Assembly: GCA_002371675.1 (NCBI GenBank)
Contig: DFGE01000028.1
Span: 71,629-96,067 of the forward strand
Source: Clostridiales bacterium UBA3758
GTDB lineage: Bacteria > Bacillota > Clostridia > Oscillospirales > Oscillospiraceae
Reading direction: 5' to 3'
DNA length: 24,439 nt
The notes under the pieces are model-generated. The model worked only from the letters and a program-made list of their open reading frames with translations. It was not told the DNA's origin and searched no databases. How positions within the stretch are numbered: the first letter of the stretch is position 1; each line of letters opens with the position of its first letter. Positions 1 through 7,806 of this stretch are shown piece by piece. A program made the position numbers and the translations under genes.

Positions 1-2850
1 GATCTTGCGCTTCTGGGCGATATAGACGCGGACGACCTCGTTGACGCCGGGGCTCATCTCGTCGCCGTTCTCGCGGGTGAAGACCTTGACGTCGACAATG
101 ATGCCGCTCTCGCCGTGAGGTACCTTGAGCGAGGTGTCGCGCACTTCGCGAGCCTTTTCGCCGAAGATGGCGCGCAGCAGGCGCTCCTCGGCGGTCAGAT
201 CGGTCTCGCCCTTGGGCGTGACCTTGCCGACCAGGATATCGCCGGCGGTGACCTCAGCGCCGACGCGGATGATGCCGTTTTCGTCGAGATCCTTCAGCGC
301 GTCGTCGCCGACGCCGGGGATATCACGGGTGATCTCCTCGGGGCCGAGCTTGGTGTCGCGCGCGTCGCACTCGTACTCCTCCACGTGGATGGAGGTGAAG
401 ACGTCTTCCATCACGAGGCGCTCGTTGAGCAGGATGGCGTCCTCGTAGTTGTAGCCCTCCCAGTTCATGTAGCCGACCAGGATGTTCTTGCCGAGGGAGA
501 TCTCACCGTTGGAGGTGGAGGGGCCGTCGGCCAGCACATCGCCCGCCGCGACGCGCTCGTTGAGAGACACGATCGGGCGCTGGTTGATGCAGGTGCCCTG
601 GTTGGAGCGGGCAAACTTGATGAGCTTGTAGTCCTTGATCTCGCCGGAGTCGTAGCGGACGGTGACGTGGTTGGCGTCCACACGGGTAACGATGCCGTCG
701 CCCTCGGCCAGCACGCACACGCCGGAGTCGACCGCGCATTTGTGCTCGATGCCGGTGGCCACAATGGGGGCCTGGGTGGTCATCAGAGGCACGGCCTGGC
801 GCTGCATGTTCGCACCCATCAGAGCGCGGTTCGCGTCGTCGTTCTCCAGGAAGGGGATCATGGCGGTCGCGATGGAGATCATCATCTTGGGGCTGACGTC
901 GACATAGTCAACGTCTTCCCGGTTGACCTCGATGGTATCGTTGCGGTGACGGCAGGTGATACGCTTGCGGATGAATACGCCGTTCTCGTCGACAGGCTCG
1001 GAGGCCTGGGCGACGGTGAACTGGTCCTCCTGATCGGCGGTCATATAATCGACCTGATCCGTCACGCGGCAGGTGCCCTTCTCGACCTTGCGGAAGGGAG
1101 CCACGAGGAAGCCGTACTCATTGGCGCGGGCGTAGGAGGCCAGATAGTTGATCAGACCGATGTTCGGGCCTTCGGGCGTCTCGATCGGGCACAGACGGCC
1201 GTAATGGCTGTAGTGCACGTCTCGCACGTCGAAGCTCGCGCGCTCGCGGCTCAGGCCGCCGGGGCCCAGAGCGGAGATACGGCGCTTATGCGTCAGCTCT
1301 GCGAGGGGGTTGGTCTGATCCATGAACTGGCTCAGCGGCGAGGAGCCGAAGAACTCCTTGAGCGACGCGGTGACAGGGCGGATATTGATCAGGCTCTGCG
1401 GGGTGACGACGTCGAGATCCGTGAGGGTCATACGCTCGCGGATGACGCGCTCCATGCGGCTGAAGCCGATGCGGAACTGGTTCTGCAGCAGCTCGCCCAC
1501 GCAGCGCACGCGGCGGTTGCCGAGATGGTCGATATCGTCCGCCTCGCCAATGCCGTGCGCCAGGCAGTTGAGGTAGTTGACGGAGGCAAAGATGTCGTCC
1601 GCAACGATGTGCTTGGGGATCAGGATGTCGATGTTCTCGCGGATGGCGTCCTTGAGAGCCTCGCCCTCAAAACGCTCCATCAGCTGGCGCATGTAGATCC
1701 CGTGCACGAGTTCCTTGACACCCACCTCGGCGGGGTCAAAGTCGATAAAGCGGCGGATATCCACCATGCCGTTGGAGAACACGCGAACGACCTTGCCGCT
1801 CTCCAGCTTGAGCATCACGCTGATGACGCCGGCGTCGGCGATCTCGCGCGCCTTGTCGCGGGTGACGACGGTGCCGGCCTCGGCGAGGATCTCGCCGGTG
1901 AAGGGGTCGGTCACGGTCTCGGCCAGGGCGAAGCCCGCGATGCGCGGGTAGAGGGAGAGCTTCTTGTTGAACTTGTAGCGGCCGACGTTGGACAGCTCGT
2001 AGCGGCGGCGGTCATAGAAGAGGCCGTTGAGCAGGGTCTCGGAGGACTCGACCGTCGGAGGATCGCCCGGGCGCAGTTTGCGGTAGATTTCGATCAGAGC
2101 CTCTTCCCTGCTGCGGGTGCTGTCCTTCTCAATGGTCGCGACAAGGCGCTCATCCTCGCCGAAGATCTCCTTCAGGCGCTCGTTCGTGGTGGCGCCGACA
2201 TAGGGATCCGGCACGCAGCTGAGCCAGGTGGCAGGCTCGTTCTCGTCGAAATTGCCCATGGCCTTCAGGAACCAGGTGATGGGCAGCTTGCGGTTCTTGT
2301 CGATGCGGACGTTGAAGACATCGTTGGCGTCCGTCTCGTACTCGAGCCACGCGCCGTGATACGGGATCACCGTGGTGGCGTAGATCGAGACCATGGCCTT
2401 ATCGGTGGTCTTGTCGAAATACACGCCGGGAGAACGCACGATCTGGGAGACGATGACGCGCTCCGCGCCGTTGATGACGAAGGTGCCGCCCGGGGTCATG
2501 ATCGGGAAATCTCCCATGAAGATCTCCTGCTCCTTGATCTCCTCGGTCTCCTTGTTGCGCAGACGGACGCGCACCTTGAGGGGTCTGGCATACGTGGCGT
2601 CGCGGGCCTTGCACTCCTCCTCGCTGTACTTCGGAGGATCGTCCATGGAGTAGTCGATAAAGCTCAGTTCCAAATTCCCGGAAAAGTCGGTCACCGCGTC
2701 GACGTCGCGGAACACCTCGTGGAGGCCCTCAGTCAGAAACCACTGATAGGAACTCTTCTGGATCTCCAAGAGGTTCGGCATGTCCAGGATCTCCGGGGTG
2801 CGGGCAAAGCTCTTGCGCAGAGTTTTGCCGTAGAGAACATCTTTTGGCAT
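1..2850 (-). CDS. rpoB: RNA polymerase beta subunit (3' end beyond window)
   Basis: This is the beta subunit of bacterial RNA polymerase, part of the catalytic core and the rifampicin target. The minus frame starts at ATG 2848-2850 (MPKDVLYGKTLRKSF), with AAGGAG about 9 nt upstream, and stays open for exactly 950 codons to base 1, so the C-terminal part lies outside the window. The rifampicin region is readable at about 1262-1350: FFGSSPLSQFMDQ, then TNPLAELTHKRRISALGPGG. The positions equivalent to E. coli Q513, D516, H526 and S531 are the susceptible residues, while E. coli Q510 is Pro here. Further conserved blocks are RLCPIETPEGPNIGLI and GYNYEDAILLNERLV. No rplJ or rplL precedes it; the upstream neighbour is divergent, so rpoB heads its own transcript. 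Confidence 0.98.
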   Translation of the reverse strand, partial: MPKDVLYGKTLRKSFARTPEILDMPNLLEIQKSSYQWFLTEGLHEVFRDVDAVTDFSGNLELSFIDYSMDDPPKYSEEECKARDATYARPLKVRVRLRNKETEEIKEQEIFMGDFPIMTPGGTFVINGAERVIVSQIVRSPGVYFDKTTDKAMVSIYATTVIPYHGAWLEYETDANDVFNVRIDKNRKLPITWFLKAMGNFDENEPATWLSCVPDPYVGATTNERLKEIFGEDERLVATIEKDSTRSREEALIEIYRKLRPGDPPTVESSETLLNGLFYDRRRYELSNVGRYKFNKKLSLYPRIAGFALAETVTDPFTGEILAEAGTVVTRDKAREIADAGVISVMLKLESGKVVRVFSNGMVDIRRFIDFDPAEVGVKELVHGIYMRQLMERFEGEALKDAIRENIDILIPKHIVADDIFASVNYLNCLAHGIGEADDIDHLGNRRVRCVGELLQNQFRIGFSRMERVIRERMTLTDLDVVTPQSLINIRPVTASLKEFFGSSPLSQFMDQTNPLAELTHKRRISALGPGGLSRERASFDVRDVHYSHYGRLCPIETPEGPNIGLINYLASYARANEYGFLVAPFRKVEKGTCRVTDQVDYMTADQEDQFTVAQASEPVDENGVFIRKRITCRHRNDTIEVNREDVDYVDVSPKMMISIATAMIPFLENDDANRALMGANMQRQAVPLMTTQAPIVATGIEHKCAVDSGVCVLAEGDGIVTRVDANHVTVRYDSGEIKDYKLIKFARSNQGTCINQRPIVSLNERVAAGDVLADGPSTSNGEISLGKNILVGYMNWEGYNYEDAILLNERLVMEDVFTSIHVEEYECDARDTKLGPEEITRDIPGVGDDALKDLDENGIIRVGAEVTAGDILVGKVTPKGETDLTAEERLLRAIFGEKAREVRDTSLKVPHGESGIIVDVKVFTRENGDEMSPGVNEVVRVYIAQKRKI

Positions 2851-2995
2851 TGGCGCACTCTCCTTGTTTGTTTTGAAACGCCCGGGCGCGTTGATAGAAA
2901 CTTCGCTCCCGGCGTTGATTTTTCTGATGGAAGCTGCTATACTGTGCATGATGATAGTGGAGGAATATCTCCTTCCCAGGCACACATAGCATCTG

Positions 2996-3024
2996 ATTTT
3001 ACCATTGCAGTCTTCATTTGTCAA
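2996..3024 (-). promoter_or_regulatory. rpoB promoter
   Basis: On the minus strand there is a perfect -35 TTGACA (3019-3024), a 17-bp spacer and -10 TAAAAT (2996-3001). Transcription would start near 2989, leaving a leader of about 140 nt before the rpoB ATG. I see no clear L10-binding or attenuator fold in the leader. Confidence 0.8.
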
Positions 3025-3120
3025 GAATTATTTTTATAGATCAAAGATATTCGGCGGGAGTGCTGTGCTCTCGTCTCTTTTTTTGTGCATCCTGCCTGCA
3101 CATTTTCCGGAGGACAACGA

Positions 3121-4377
3121 ATGGACGCCTATGTCTTGCTGCTTTTGATCCTGGAGGCCGCGCTGGGGCTGCTCCTGCTCCACCGCGCGGGTCTGCTGAA
3201 AACGCCCGGGGCGATGCTCGCCGCCGTACTGCTGCTCGCGCTCGCCTTTACGCTGCGCGGCATGCTCTTCGATTTTGAGACGCTCGATTACAAGAACTTT
3301 CTCTCCCGCTGGGCCGCCTATTTCCGTGAATATGGCGGCTTCCGTGCGCTGAGCGAGCAGGTCGGCAATTACAACATCCCCTACCTCTATTTCCTCGCCG
3401 CCTGCTCCTACCTCCCCATCCGCGACCTGTATCTGATCAAGCTCCTGAGCTGCCTTTTCGACGTACTGCTCGCCTGGGGCGCGATGCTTCTCTGCCGGAT
3501 CTTCACGCAGAAGCCCGCCCGGCTCCTCGCCTGCTTCTTCACCGTGCTGCTCCTGCCCACCGTGGTGCTCAACGGCGCCTGCTGGGGCCAGTGCGACAGC
3601 ATCTATGTCTCCCTCGGGATCCTCGGCGTCTATCTCGCGCTGCGCGATAAGCCCGTAGGCAGCATGATCCTGATGGCGCTCTCCTTCTCCGTCAAGCTCC
3701 AGGCCGTGTTCCTTCTGCCGGTCTGCGCGGTGCTCTGGATGTATAAGAAGTACAGCTGGAAGCACTTTCTCATCTTCCCCGCCGCGTATATCCTCCTGGT
3801 GCTCCCGGCGGTGGCGCTCGGCAGACCCTTCCTCGAGACGATCACGCTCTATTTCAGCCAGACCGGCTCCATCGGGGACGGGCTCAACTACAACTCCTCC
3901 TCCATCTTTTCGATCTTCTGGCGCATCCCGCCCGAGCAGCAGAAGGCCGCCGCCGGGATCGGCATTGCGGCCGCCGCGGTGTATATGCTCAACATCCTCG
4001 CCGTCGCCTATGCCAACCGCAGCAAGCTCAGCGACCGCAGCATTCTCGGCGCCGCGCTGCTCTTCGTCATCGGCATCCCCTTCCTGCTGCCGCATATGCA
4101 CGAGCGCTACTTCTACTTTGTGGACGTGCTCACGGTGCTGCTGGCTTATGTCGCGCCGCCCTACCTCGCCGCCGCGCTGCTGGCGCAGTTTTCCTCGCTG
4201 ATCGGCTATCACGTCTATCTCATGAACCTGCGCTACTATGTCATCCAGCCGCGCTACGGGGCGGCGGCACTGCTCGTCGTGTTCGCGCTCTCGCTCATTT
4301 TCTTCCTCCGCTCGCTCCGGGAGCCTCCCGCAAGAGGCAAAAGCGCGGGGAAAAAGAGAAAGAAATTTTCCTCTTGA
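3121..4377 (+). CDS. Gpi18-like membrane mannosyltransferase (GT-C fold)
   Basis: This 418-residue polytopic membrane protein looks like the COG5542 group (mannosyltransferases related to Gpi18), which use a lipid-linked sugar donor at the outer face of the membrane. Visible support is many hydrophobic segments, an acidic first-loop region (FDFETLDYKNFLSRW, about residues 50-64), the typical NGACWGQCDSIYVSL block (about 151-165) and a late PHMHERYFYFVD motif. The C-terminus is basic (GKSAGKKRKK). I chose ATG 3121 because GGAGG lies 8 nt upstream; the in-frame GTG at 3085 has no such site. It is divergent from rpoB with no functionally linked neighbour, so the acceptor (cell-surface glycan, glycolipid or protein) is unknown. 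Confidence 0.8.
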   Translation: MDAYVLLLLILEAALGLLLLHRAGLLKTPGAMLAAVLLLALAFTLRGMLFDFETLDYKNFLSRWAAYFREYGGFRALSEQVGNYNIPYLYFLAACSYLPIRDLYLIKLLSCLFDVLLAWGAMLLCRIFTQKPARLLACFFTVLLLPTVVLNGACWGQCDSIYVSLGILGVYLALRDKPVGSMILMALSFSVKLQAVFLLPVCAVLWMYKKYSWKHFLIFPAAYILLVLPAVALGRPFLETITLYFSQTGSIGDGLNYNSSSIFSIFWRIPPEQQKAAAGIGIAAAAVYMLNILAVAYANRSKLSDRSILGAALLFVIGIPFLLPHMHERYFYFVDVLTVLLAYVAPPYLAAALLAQFSSLIGYHVYLMNLRYYVIQPRYGAAALLVVFALSLIFFLRSLREPPARGKSAGKKRKKFSS

Positions 4378-4401
4378 CAAAGCGGGATCTTCTGCTATAA
4401 T
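4374..4401 (+). promoter_or_regulatory. tRNA-Leu promoter
   Basis: TTGACA (4374-4379) is separated by 16 bp from TATAAT (4396-4401). The -35 box overlaps the stop codon of the preceding glycosyltransferase gene. The predicted start near 4408 gives a pre-tRNA leader of about 65 nt. Confidence 0.85.
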
Positions 4402-4472
4402 AGCTTTTGCCTTAAATGAGGCAGCCAAAAGGTGCCATGCGGCTTTCAATGCAGCCGGCGCACCGGCTATCT

Positions 4473-4557
4473 GCGAGAGTGCTGGAATAGGTAGACAGGC
4501 ACGTTTGAGGGGCGTGTGTCAACCGACGTGGGAGTTCAAGTCTCCTCTCTCGCACCA
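4473..4557 (+). tRNA. tRNA-Leu (anticodon GAG)
   Basis: The acceptor arms GCGAGAG and CTCTCGC pair perfectly and are followed by A and an encoded CCA (4555-4557). The anticodon stem CACGT/GCGTG holds the seven-base loop TTGAGGG, so the anticodon is GAG (reads CUC and CUU). A long class II variable arm follows, as expected for leucine tRNA, and the T-arm is GGGAG-TTCAAGT-CTCCT. The length is 85 nt including CCA. Confidence 0.95.
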
Positions 4558-4597
4558 TAATGGGACTCTGATCAGGATACGATCAGGGTCCCTTTTC
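4555..4597 (+). terminator. tRNA terminator; first copy of 43-bp direct repeat
   Basis: The hairpin GGGACTCTGATC / GATCAGGGTCCC (loop AGGATAC) is followed by TTTTC and would end the tRNA transcript. The same 43 bp, beginning with the CCA end of the tRNA, recur at 6440-6482 with a single difference (G4587 versus A6472). The two copies bracket the arsR cassette. Confidence 0.85.
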
Positions 4598-4643
4598 ATA
4601 TACGGCATATCGTGTATGAAAAGCATTTGGAGAAAAATACACA

Positions 4644-4682
4644 TTGACAAATTTCTATAAGTGTGTTACTCTACATATAGAA
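4644..4682 (+). promoter_or_regulatory. arsR cassette promoter with ArsR-type operator
   Basis: TTGACA lies at 4644-4649, with a weak -10 TACTCT at 4667-4672 (17-bp spacer). Across the promoter is a 30-bp imperfect palindrome: TTCTATA (4653-4659) pairs exactly with TATAGAA (4676-4682) and GT/AC match further in (9 of the outer 10 pairs). Its position over the spacer and -10 fits autorepression by the ArsR protein encoded just downstream. That ArsR binds here is inferred. Confidence 0.65.
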
Positions 4683-4705
4683 TATTTTGAATGTGAGGGA
4701 AGTGC

Positions 4706-5023
4706 ATGGAACAGGTCTATATCGACACCGCGAAAATGCTGCGCGCCATGTCCGATCCCAAGCGGTTGCGGATCGTGGATATGCTCTCTTGCGGAGAACT
4801 GTGCGGCTGCAAGATCCTGGAGGAATTTCACATCACCCAGCCCACGCTGTCCCACGACATGAAGGTGCTGAGCGAGGCAGGGATCGTGAAGCAGAAGCGG
4901 GAGGGGAAAAACATTTACTACTCCCTCAACGACGAGGCGCTTGCCACGATGCATCAGACGCTTGGCCGGATGTTCAAGGATAAGCCGGACTGCATTTGCC
5001 GTCAAAATAGCTGTTGCGATTGA
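4706..5023 (+). CDS. ArsR/SmtB-family metalloid-sensing repressor
   Basis: This 105-residue winged-helix repressor should release DNA when it binds a thiophilic metalloid or metal. Motifs are the N-terminal MSDPKRLRIVDML helix region, the ELCGC motif in the alpha-3 region (C33 and C35, preceded by C29; compare the ELCVCDL motif of classical arsenite-responsive ArsR), the recognition helix TQPTLSHDMKVL and the wing KREGKNIYYSL. The C-terminus adds more cysteines (C96, C98, C103, C104). A GAGGGA site precedes the ATG. It leads a three-gene plus-strand unit with the permease and thioredoxin-like genes. As(III)/Sb(III) are the likely inducers; an organoarsenical is possible. Confidence 0.9.
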   Translation: MEQVYIDTAKMLRAMSDPKRLRIVDMLSCGELCGCKILEEFHITQPTLSHDMKVLSEAGIVKQKREGKNIYYSLNDEALATMHQTLGRMFKDKPDCICRQNSCCD

Positions 5024-5045
5024 GCCGACGCAAACAACGTCGGCT
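5023..5045 (+). other. Intercistronic hairpin
   Basis: AGCCGACG / CGTCGGCT with a seven-base loop immediately follows the arsR stop. There is no T-run, so it is more likely an mRNA processing or attenuation hairpin than a full terminator. It may set the ratio of arsR to permease expression (inference). Confidence 0.45.
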
Positions 5046-5101
5046 TGATCCAAGTCCTATATATTGAAATAATTAAATGTTTCGATGAAAGGTTGTGTTT
5101 T

Positions 5102-6100
5102 ATGGGCAAGTTTATTCAAAATCAAATCCTCGGCATGGAGTGGCTCAACGCTTTGATCGGCAAAGGGCTGAGCGCGCTCGGTCTGGATACCGCCACCCGC
5201 TGGGGCGGCAGCATACAGTTTTTTATCTATGACGTCATCAAGATCACGATCCTGCTTTGTATGCTGATTTTCATCATCTCCTACATTCAGAGCTTCTTTC
5301 CGCCGGAGCGGAGCAAAAGAATCCTTGGCCGTTTTCACGGCGTCGGAGCAAATATCATCGGAGCACTGCTCGGCACGGTAACACCCTTCTGTTCCTGTTC
5401 TTCTATCCCGATCTTCATGGGCTTTACGAGCGCCGGCTTGCCGCTGGGCGTGACCTTCTCGTTTCTGATTTCCTCCCCGATGGTGGATCTCGGTAGCCTC
5501 GTTCTGCTAATGAGCATTTTCGGCGTCAAAATTGCCGTGGCCTATGTGGTGCTGGGGCTGGTGATCGCCGTCCTCGGCGGAACGCTGATTGAGAAGCTGC
5601 ACATGGAAGACCAGGTGGCAGACTTTATACGCAACGCCAATTCGAGTGTCAACATTGAAGCGCCGGATTTGACCATTCGTGACCGTATACTCTACGCAAA
5701 AGACCAGGTTGTTTCTACTTTCAAGAAGGTCTTTCCCTACATCCTTGTGGGCGTAGGCATCGGCGCGGTGATCCACAACTGGATCCCCGAAAGCTGGGTG
5801 GAGGCGGTGCTGGGAAGCCGTAATCTCTTCGGCGTGGTGCTGGCAACACTTGTAGGCGTGCCCATGTACGCGGATATCTTCGGCACGATCCCGGTGGCAG
5901 AGGCGCTGCTTGGAAAAGGTGCTCTGCTGGGTACGATCCTCAGCTTCATGATGGCGGTCACGACGCTGAGCCTGCCCTCATTGATTATGCTCCGTAAGGC
6001 TATCAAGCCCCGGCTGCTGAGCACCTTCATCGCTATCTGCATAGTGGGCATCATTCTCGTTGGATACGGCTTTAACGCCTTCCAATATATCTTTATCTGA
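5102..6100 (+). CDS. ArsP-type permease (COG0701)
   Basis: This 332-residue membrane protein has about eight hydrophobic segments split by a cytoplasmic loop (about residues 180-215). The TPFCSCSSIPIF signature (C97 and C99) is diagnostic of the COG0701/DUF318 permease family. Characterised relatives are the organoarsenical exporter ArsP and a Shewanella arsenite/antimonite exporter, so metalloid efflux is the best guess. The second half repeats a related helix pattern (GVPMYADIFGTIPVAEALLG). I chose ATG 5102 because GAAAGG lies upstream and it begins at the usual family N-terminus; an ATG at 5045 is in frame but has no good site. ArsR upstream and a thioredoxin-like gene 15 nt downstream form a recurrent trio. 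Confidence 0.88.
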   Translation: MGKFIQNQILGMEWLNALIGKGLSALGLDTATRWGGSIQFFIYDVIKITILLCMLIFIISYIQSFFPPERSKRILGRFHGVGANIIGALLGTVTPFCSCSSIPIFMGFTSAGLPLGVTFSFLISSPMVDLGSLVLLMSIFGVKIAVAYVVLGLVIAVLGGTLIEKLHMEDQVADFIRNANSSVNIEAPDLTIRDRILYAKDQVVSTFKKVFPYILVGVGIGAVIHNWIPESWVEAVLGSRNLFGVVLATLVGVPMYADIFGTIPVAEALLGKGALLGTILSFMMAVTTLSLPSLIMLRKAIKPRLLSTFIAICIVGIILVGYGFNAFQYIFI

Positions 6101-6115
6101 CAGGAGGAAATAGAC

Positions 6116-6343
6116 ATGAATATCAAAGTCCTTGGCGGCGGGTGCTGCAAATGTGAGAATTTGCTTGAAGCAGTAAAAGAGGCTGTTGCCGAAAAAGGGA
6201 TCGAGGCCGAGATCGAGTACATCACCGACATGGCCAGGATCATGGAATACGGCATCATGAGCACCCCGGCGCTGATGGTCGATAACAAGGTTGTGTCCAT
6301 GGGACGTGTGTTGAAGGCAAAAGAAGTGATGAAACTTTTATAG
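6116..6343 (+). CDS. Small thioredoxin-fold protein (redox-active disulfide protein 2 type)
   Basis: This 75-residue protein has the beta-alpha-beta start of a thioredoxin fold (MNIKVLGGGCCKCENL) with cysteines at 10, 11 and 13 where the CxxC site is expected, and the conserved cis-Pro segment STPALMVDNKVV. It matches the TIGR00412-like mini-thioredoxin family. AGGAGG stands 8 nt before the ATG and only 15 nt separate it from the permease stop. It may reduce or deliver a thiophilic metalloid to the permease, but no activity can be read from sequence. The CCxC spacing, rather than plain CxxC, is a small oddity. Confidence 0.85.
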   Translation: MNIKVLGGGCCKCENLLEAVKEAVAEKGIEAEIEYITDMARIMEYGIMSTPALMVDNKVVSMGRVLKAKEVMKLL

Positions 6344-6344
6344 T

Positions 6345-6416
6345 AATGCACCCCACCCCTCGAAAATGCACCCCACCCTCAAAAAATGCACCCCGCCTTG
6401 ACCCCGGGGTGCATTT
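6345..6416 (+). repeat. Three 20-bp tandem repeats ending in a hairpin
   Basis: Units start at 6345, 6365 and 6385, each beginning AATGCACCCC(A/G)CC. The third is followed by the reverse complement GGGGTGCATTT (about 6406-6416), so a hairpin AAATGCACCCC / GGGGTGCATTT can form at 6384-6416. It follows the thioredoxin-like stop codon by 1 nt and probably serves as the end of the arsR transcript. No T-tract is present. Confidence 0.75.
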
Positions 6417-6439
6417 GATATCATTATTAACGTGATTTG

Positions 6440-6482
6440 CCATAATGGGACTCTGATCAGGATACGATCAGAGTCCCTTTTC
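6440..6482 (+). repeat. Second copy of the tRNA-Leu terminator direct repeat
   Basis: This 43-bp copy matches 4555-4597 except A6472. Its hairpin GGGACTCTGATC / GATCAGAGTCCC is fully paired and followed by TTTTCT, so it should also terminate plus-strand transcription. No tRNA body precedes it; homology starts exactly at the CCA-derived bases. That suggests a target-site or attachment-site duplication, or a recombination scar. Confidence 0.85.
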
Positions 6483-6560
6483 TTTGCGCCCCACCATTCT
6501 TCAAAGCATCCTGCGGCAAGGGTCTTTCTGGCTTCTCGCAAATCTTTATCGGCTGAAACC

Positions 6561-6593
6561 AATCCCCGGCAGAGTGATTCTGTCGGGGATTTT
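6561..6593 (+). terminator. Orphan hairpin in intergenic region 6483-6663
   Basis: AATCCCCGGCAG / CTGTCGGGGATT is followed by TTTTG. Stem pairing (a G-U in RNA) favours the plus strand, although no plus-strand gene precedes it. The rest of 6483-6663 shows no convincing gene; it is the downstream flank of the deformylase-like gene. Confidence 0.45.
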
Positions 6594-6663
6594 GCCTTGC
6601 CTTGGCAATGTTTCAATTCGTCGTTCCACTCGCCGTACATGCGGCCTTGCTTCGTCCCTGCAA

Positions 6664-7074
6664 TCAGATCAAAATGCCGTTGCAGTGGTCGATCTCGTGC
6701 TGGATGATCTGCGCCGTGAAGCCGGAACAGGTTTTCATACGTGTTTCAAAGCGCTCGTTCTGATACCGCAGCGTGATCGAGCGGTAGCGTTTGGCCTTTC
6801 GCGTCCCGGCGATGGACAGGCAGCCCTCCGCGGCCTCATATTCTCCGGAGCATTTGACGATCTCCGGGTTGAACATCAGCGTTGCGCCGCCCCTGTCGTC
6901 GAAAATGATGATCCGCTTGGCCGCACCGATCATGTTTGCCGCCATGCCCACGCAGCCTTCGCGATGCGCCTCAAACGTGTCGCGCAGATCCTGCGCAGTC
7001 GGCAGGTCCAGCACCGTGGCCGGCGCAGACTTCTGCGAGAGAAAGATCGGGTCTTTGACGATCGGTTTAATCAT
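6664..7074 (-). CDS. def: Peptide deformylase-like metalloprotein (short form)
   Basis: This 136-residue protein carries the three deformylase motifs: GCVGMAANMIG (about 40-50), EGCLS (C85) and QHEIDH (H126, E127, H130), which supply the Cys/His/His metal ligands and the catalytic Glu. It would remove formyl groups from nascent N-termini. It belongs to a short clostridial subgroup in which the usual GLAAxQ motif reads GMAANMI; the conserved glutamine that helps stabilise the transition state is Asn. It may therefore be an accessory or specialised deformylase. AAGGAG lies 7-8 nt before the ATG. The VanZ-like gene is 56 nt upstream on the same strand. Confidence 0.85.
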   Translation of the reverse strand: MIKPIVKDPIFLSQKSAPATVLDLPTAQDLRDTFEAHREGCVGMAANMIGAAKRIIIFDDRGGATLMFNPEIVKCSGEYEAAEGCLSIAGTRKAKRYRSITLRYQNERFETRMKTCSGFTAQIIQHEIDHCNGILI

Positions 7075-7130
7075 GTCTGTCTCCTTGTCTCATTCATCGT
7101 TAAGGCTCATTCATCCCGGCAAATCTCAAT

Positions 7131-7664
7131 TCATCGTTTCAGCCGTTTGACTGCCGCATAGATTCCGTATCCGACTGCCGCTCCCAGCGTATTCAGGATC
7201 AGGTCATCCACGTCAGAGGCCCGGGAGGCAAAGGGCAGCTGAAGGATCTCAATGCAAAGCGAGAGAAGCGCGCCGGCTGCAAGCACTTTCCCGAAACGAT
7301 CCAGCTTCCTGTATACGACCGGCAGCACAATGCCGCTGGGTATGAACATTGCCATATTCCCGACCACATTCCAAAGGATGTCCCGCAAACTGTTATAACC
7401 GAACAGATGAACAAGGGGAACAAGGTTCAGCCGGAAAGGAAAGGCTTTCGCCGCCTCGAAAACCAGCGGCTGCACATGACCGTTCACCAGACCCCGGGGG
7501 AAAAACACAAAGCGGATGATGACCGCAAGATTGACAAACATCAAAAGCAAAACGGCCTCTCTATTCCAGCTGATTTGGCCCTGCCGCTTCCATACAACAA
7601 GCCTGGTCAAAAGCCAGATCCCTGTAAAAATCAGCTCTGCGGCAAAAAACGATATTTCGATCAT
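7131..7664 (-). CDS. VanZ-like membrane protein
   Basis: This 177-residue protein has about four to five transmembrane segments and the VanZ-family core NLVPLVHLF...DILWNVVGNMAMFIPSGIVLP, with the later E(I)LQL...RASDVDDLILNTLGAAVGY segment. VanZ itself gives low-level teicoplanin resistance; most homologues have no known function. I chose ATG 7664 because AAAGGAG lies 8 nt upstream. The longer in-frame extension to 7904 runs through a dispersed repeat and is not coding. A -10-like TATTCT at 7722-7727 has no convincing -35. Confidence 0.85.
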   Translation of the reverse strand: MIEISFFAAELIFTGIWLLTRLVVWKRQGQISWNREAVLLLMFVNLAVIIRFVFFPRGLVNGHVQPLVFEAAKAFPFRLNLVPLVHLFGYNSLRDILWNVVGNMAMFIPSGIVLPVVYRKLDRFGKVLAAGALLSLCIEILQLPFASRASDVDDLILNTLGAAVGYGIYAAVKRLKR

Positions 7665-7806
7665 AGCACGCTCCTTTGCAAATCCCGGGATATGCGGGCG
7701 TCTATCCTTGCCCTTGTTGATAGAATACCACATCCCGCGGGAAAAGAAAACAAGGACGCCTGTTTTTCTCGCCATTTGAGACGATCCGCCGTCCTTGATC
7801 AAATAG

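Noticed and set aside
115..3039. 974-codon open frame on the plus strand
   Set aside because: It is antisense to rpoB, arises from GC-rich codon bias and has no ribosome site or recognisable domain.
3034..4449. 471-codon open frame on the minus strand
   Set aside because: It is antisense to the membrane glycosyltransferase; its Glu/Arg-rich low-complexity product is what the complement of a hydrophobic gene gives.
4555..6482. Composite transposon around the arsR cassette
   Set aside because: The flanking 43-bp copies are direct repeats made of a tRNA terminator, without a transposase or IS-type inverted ends.
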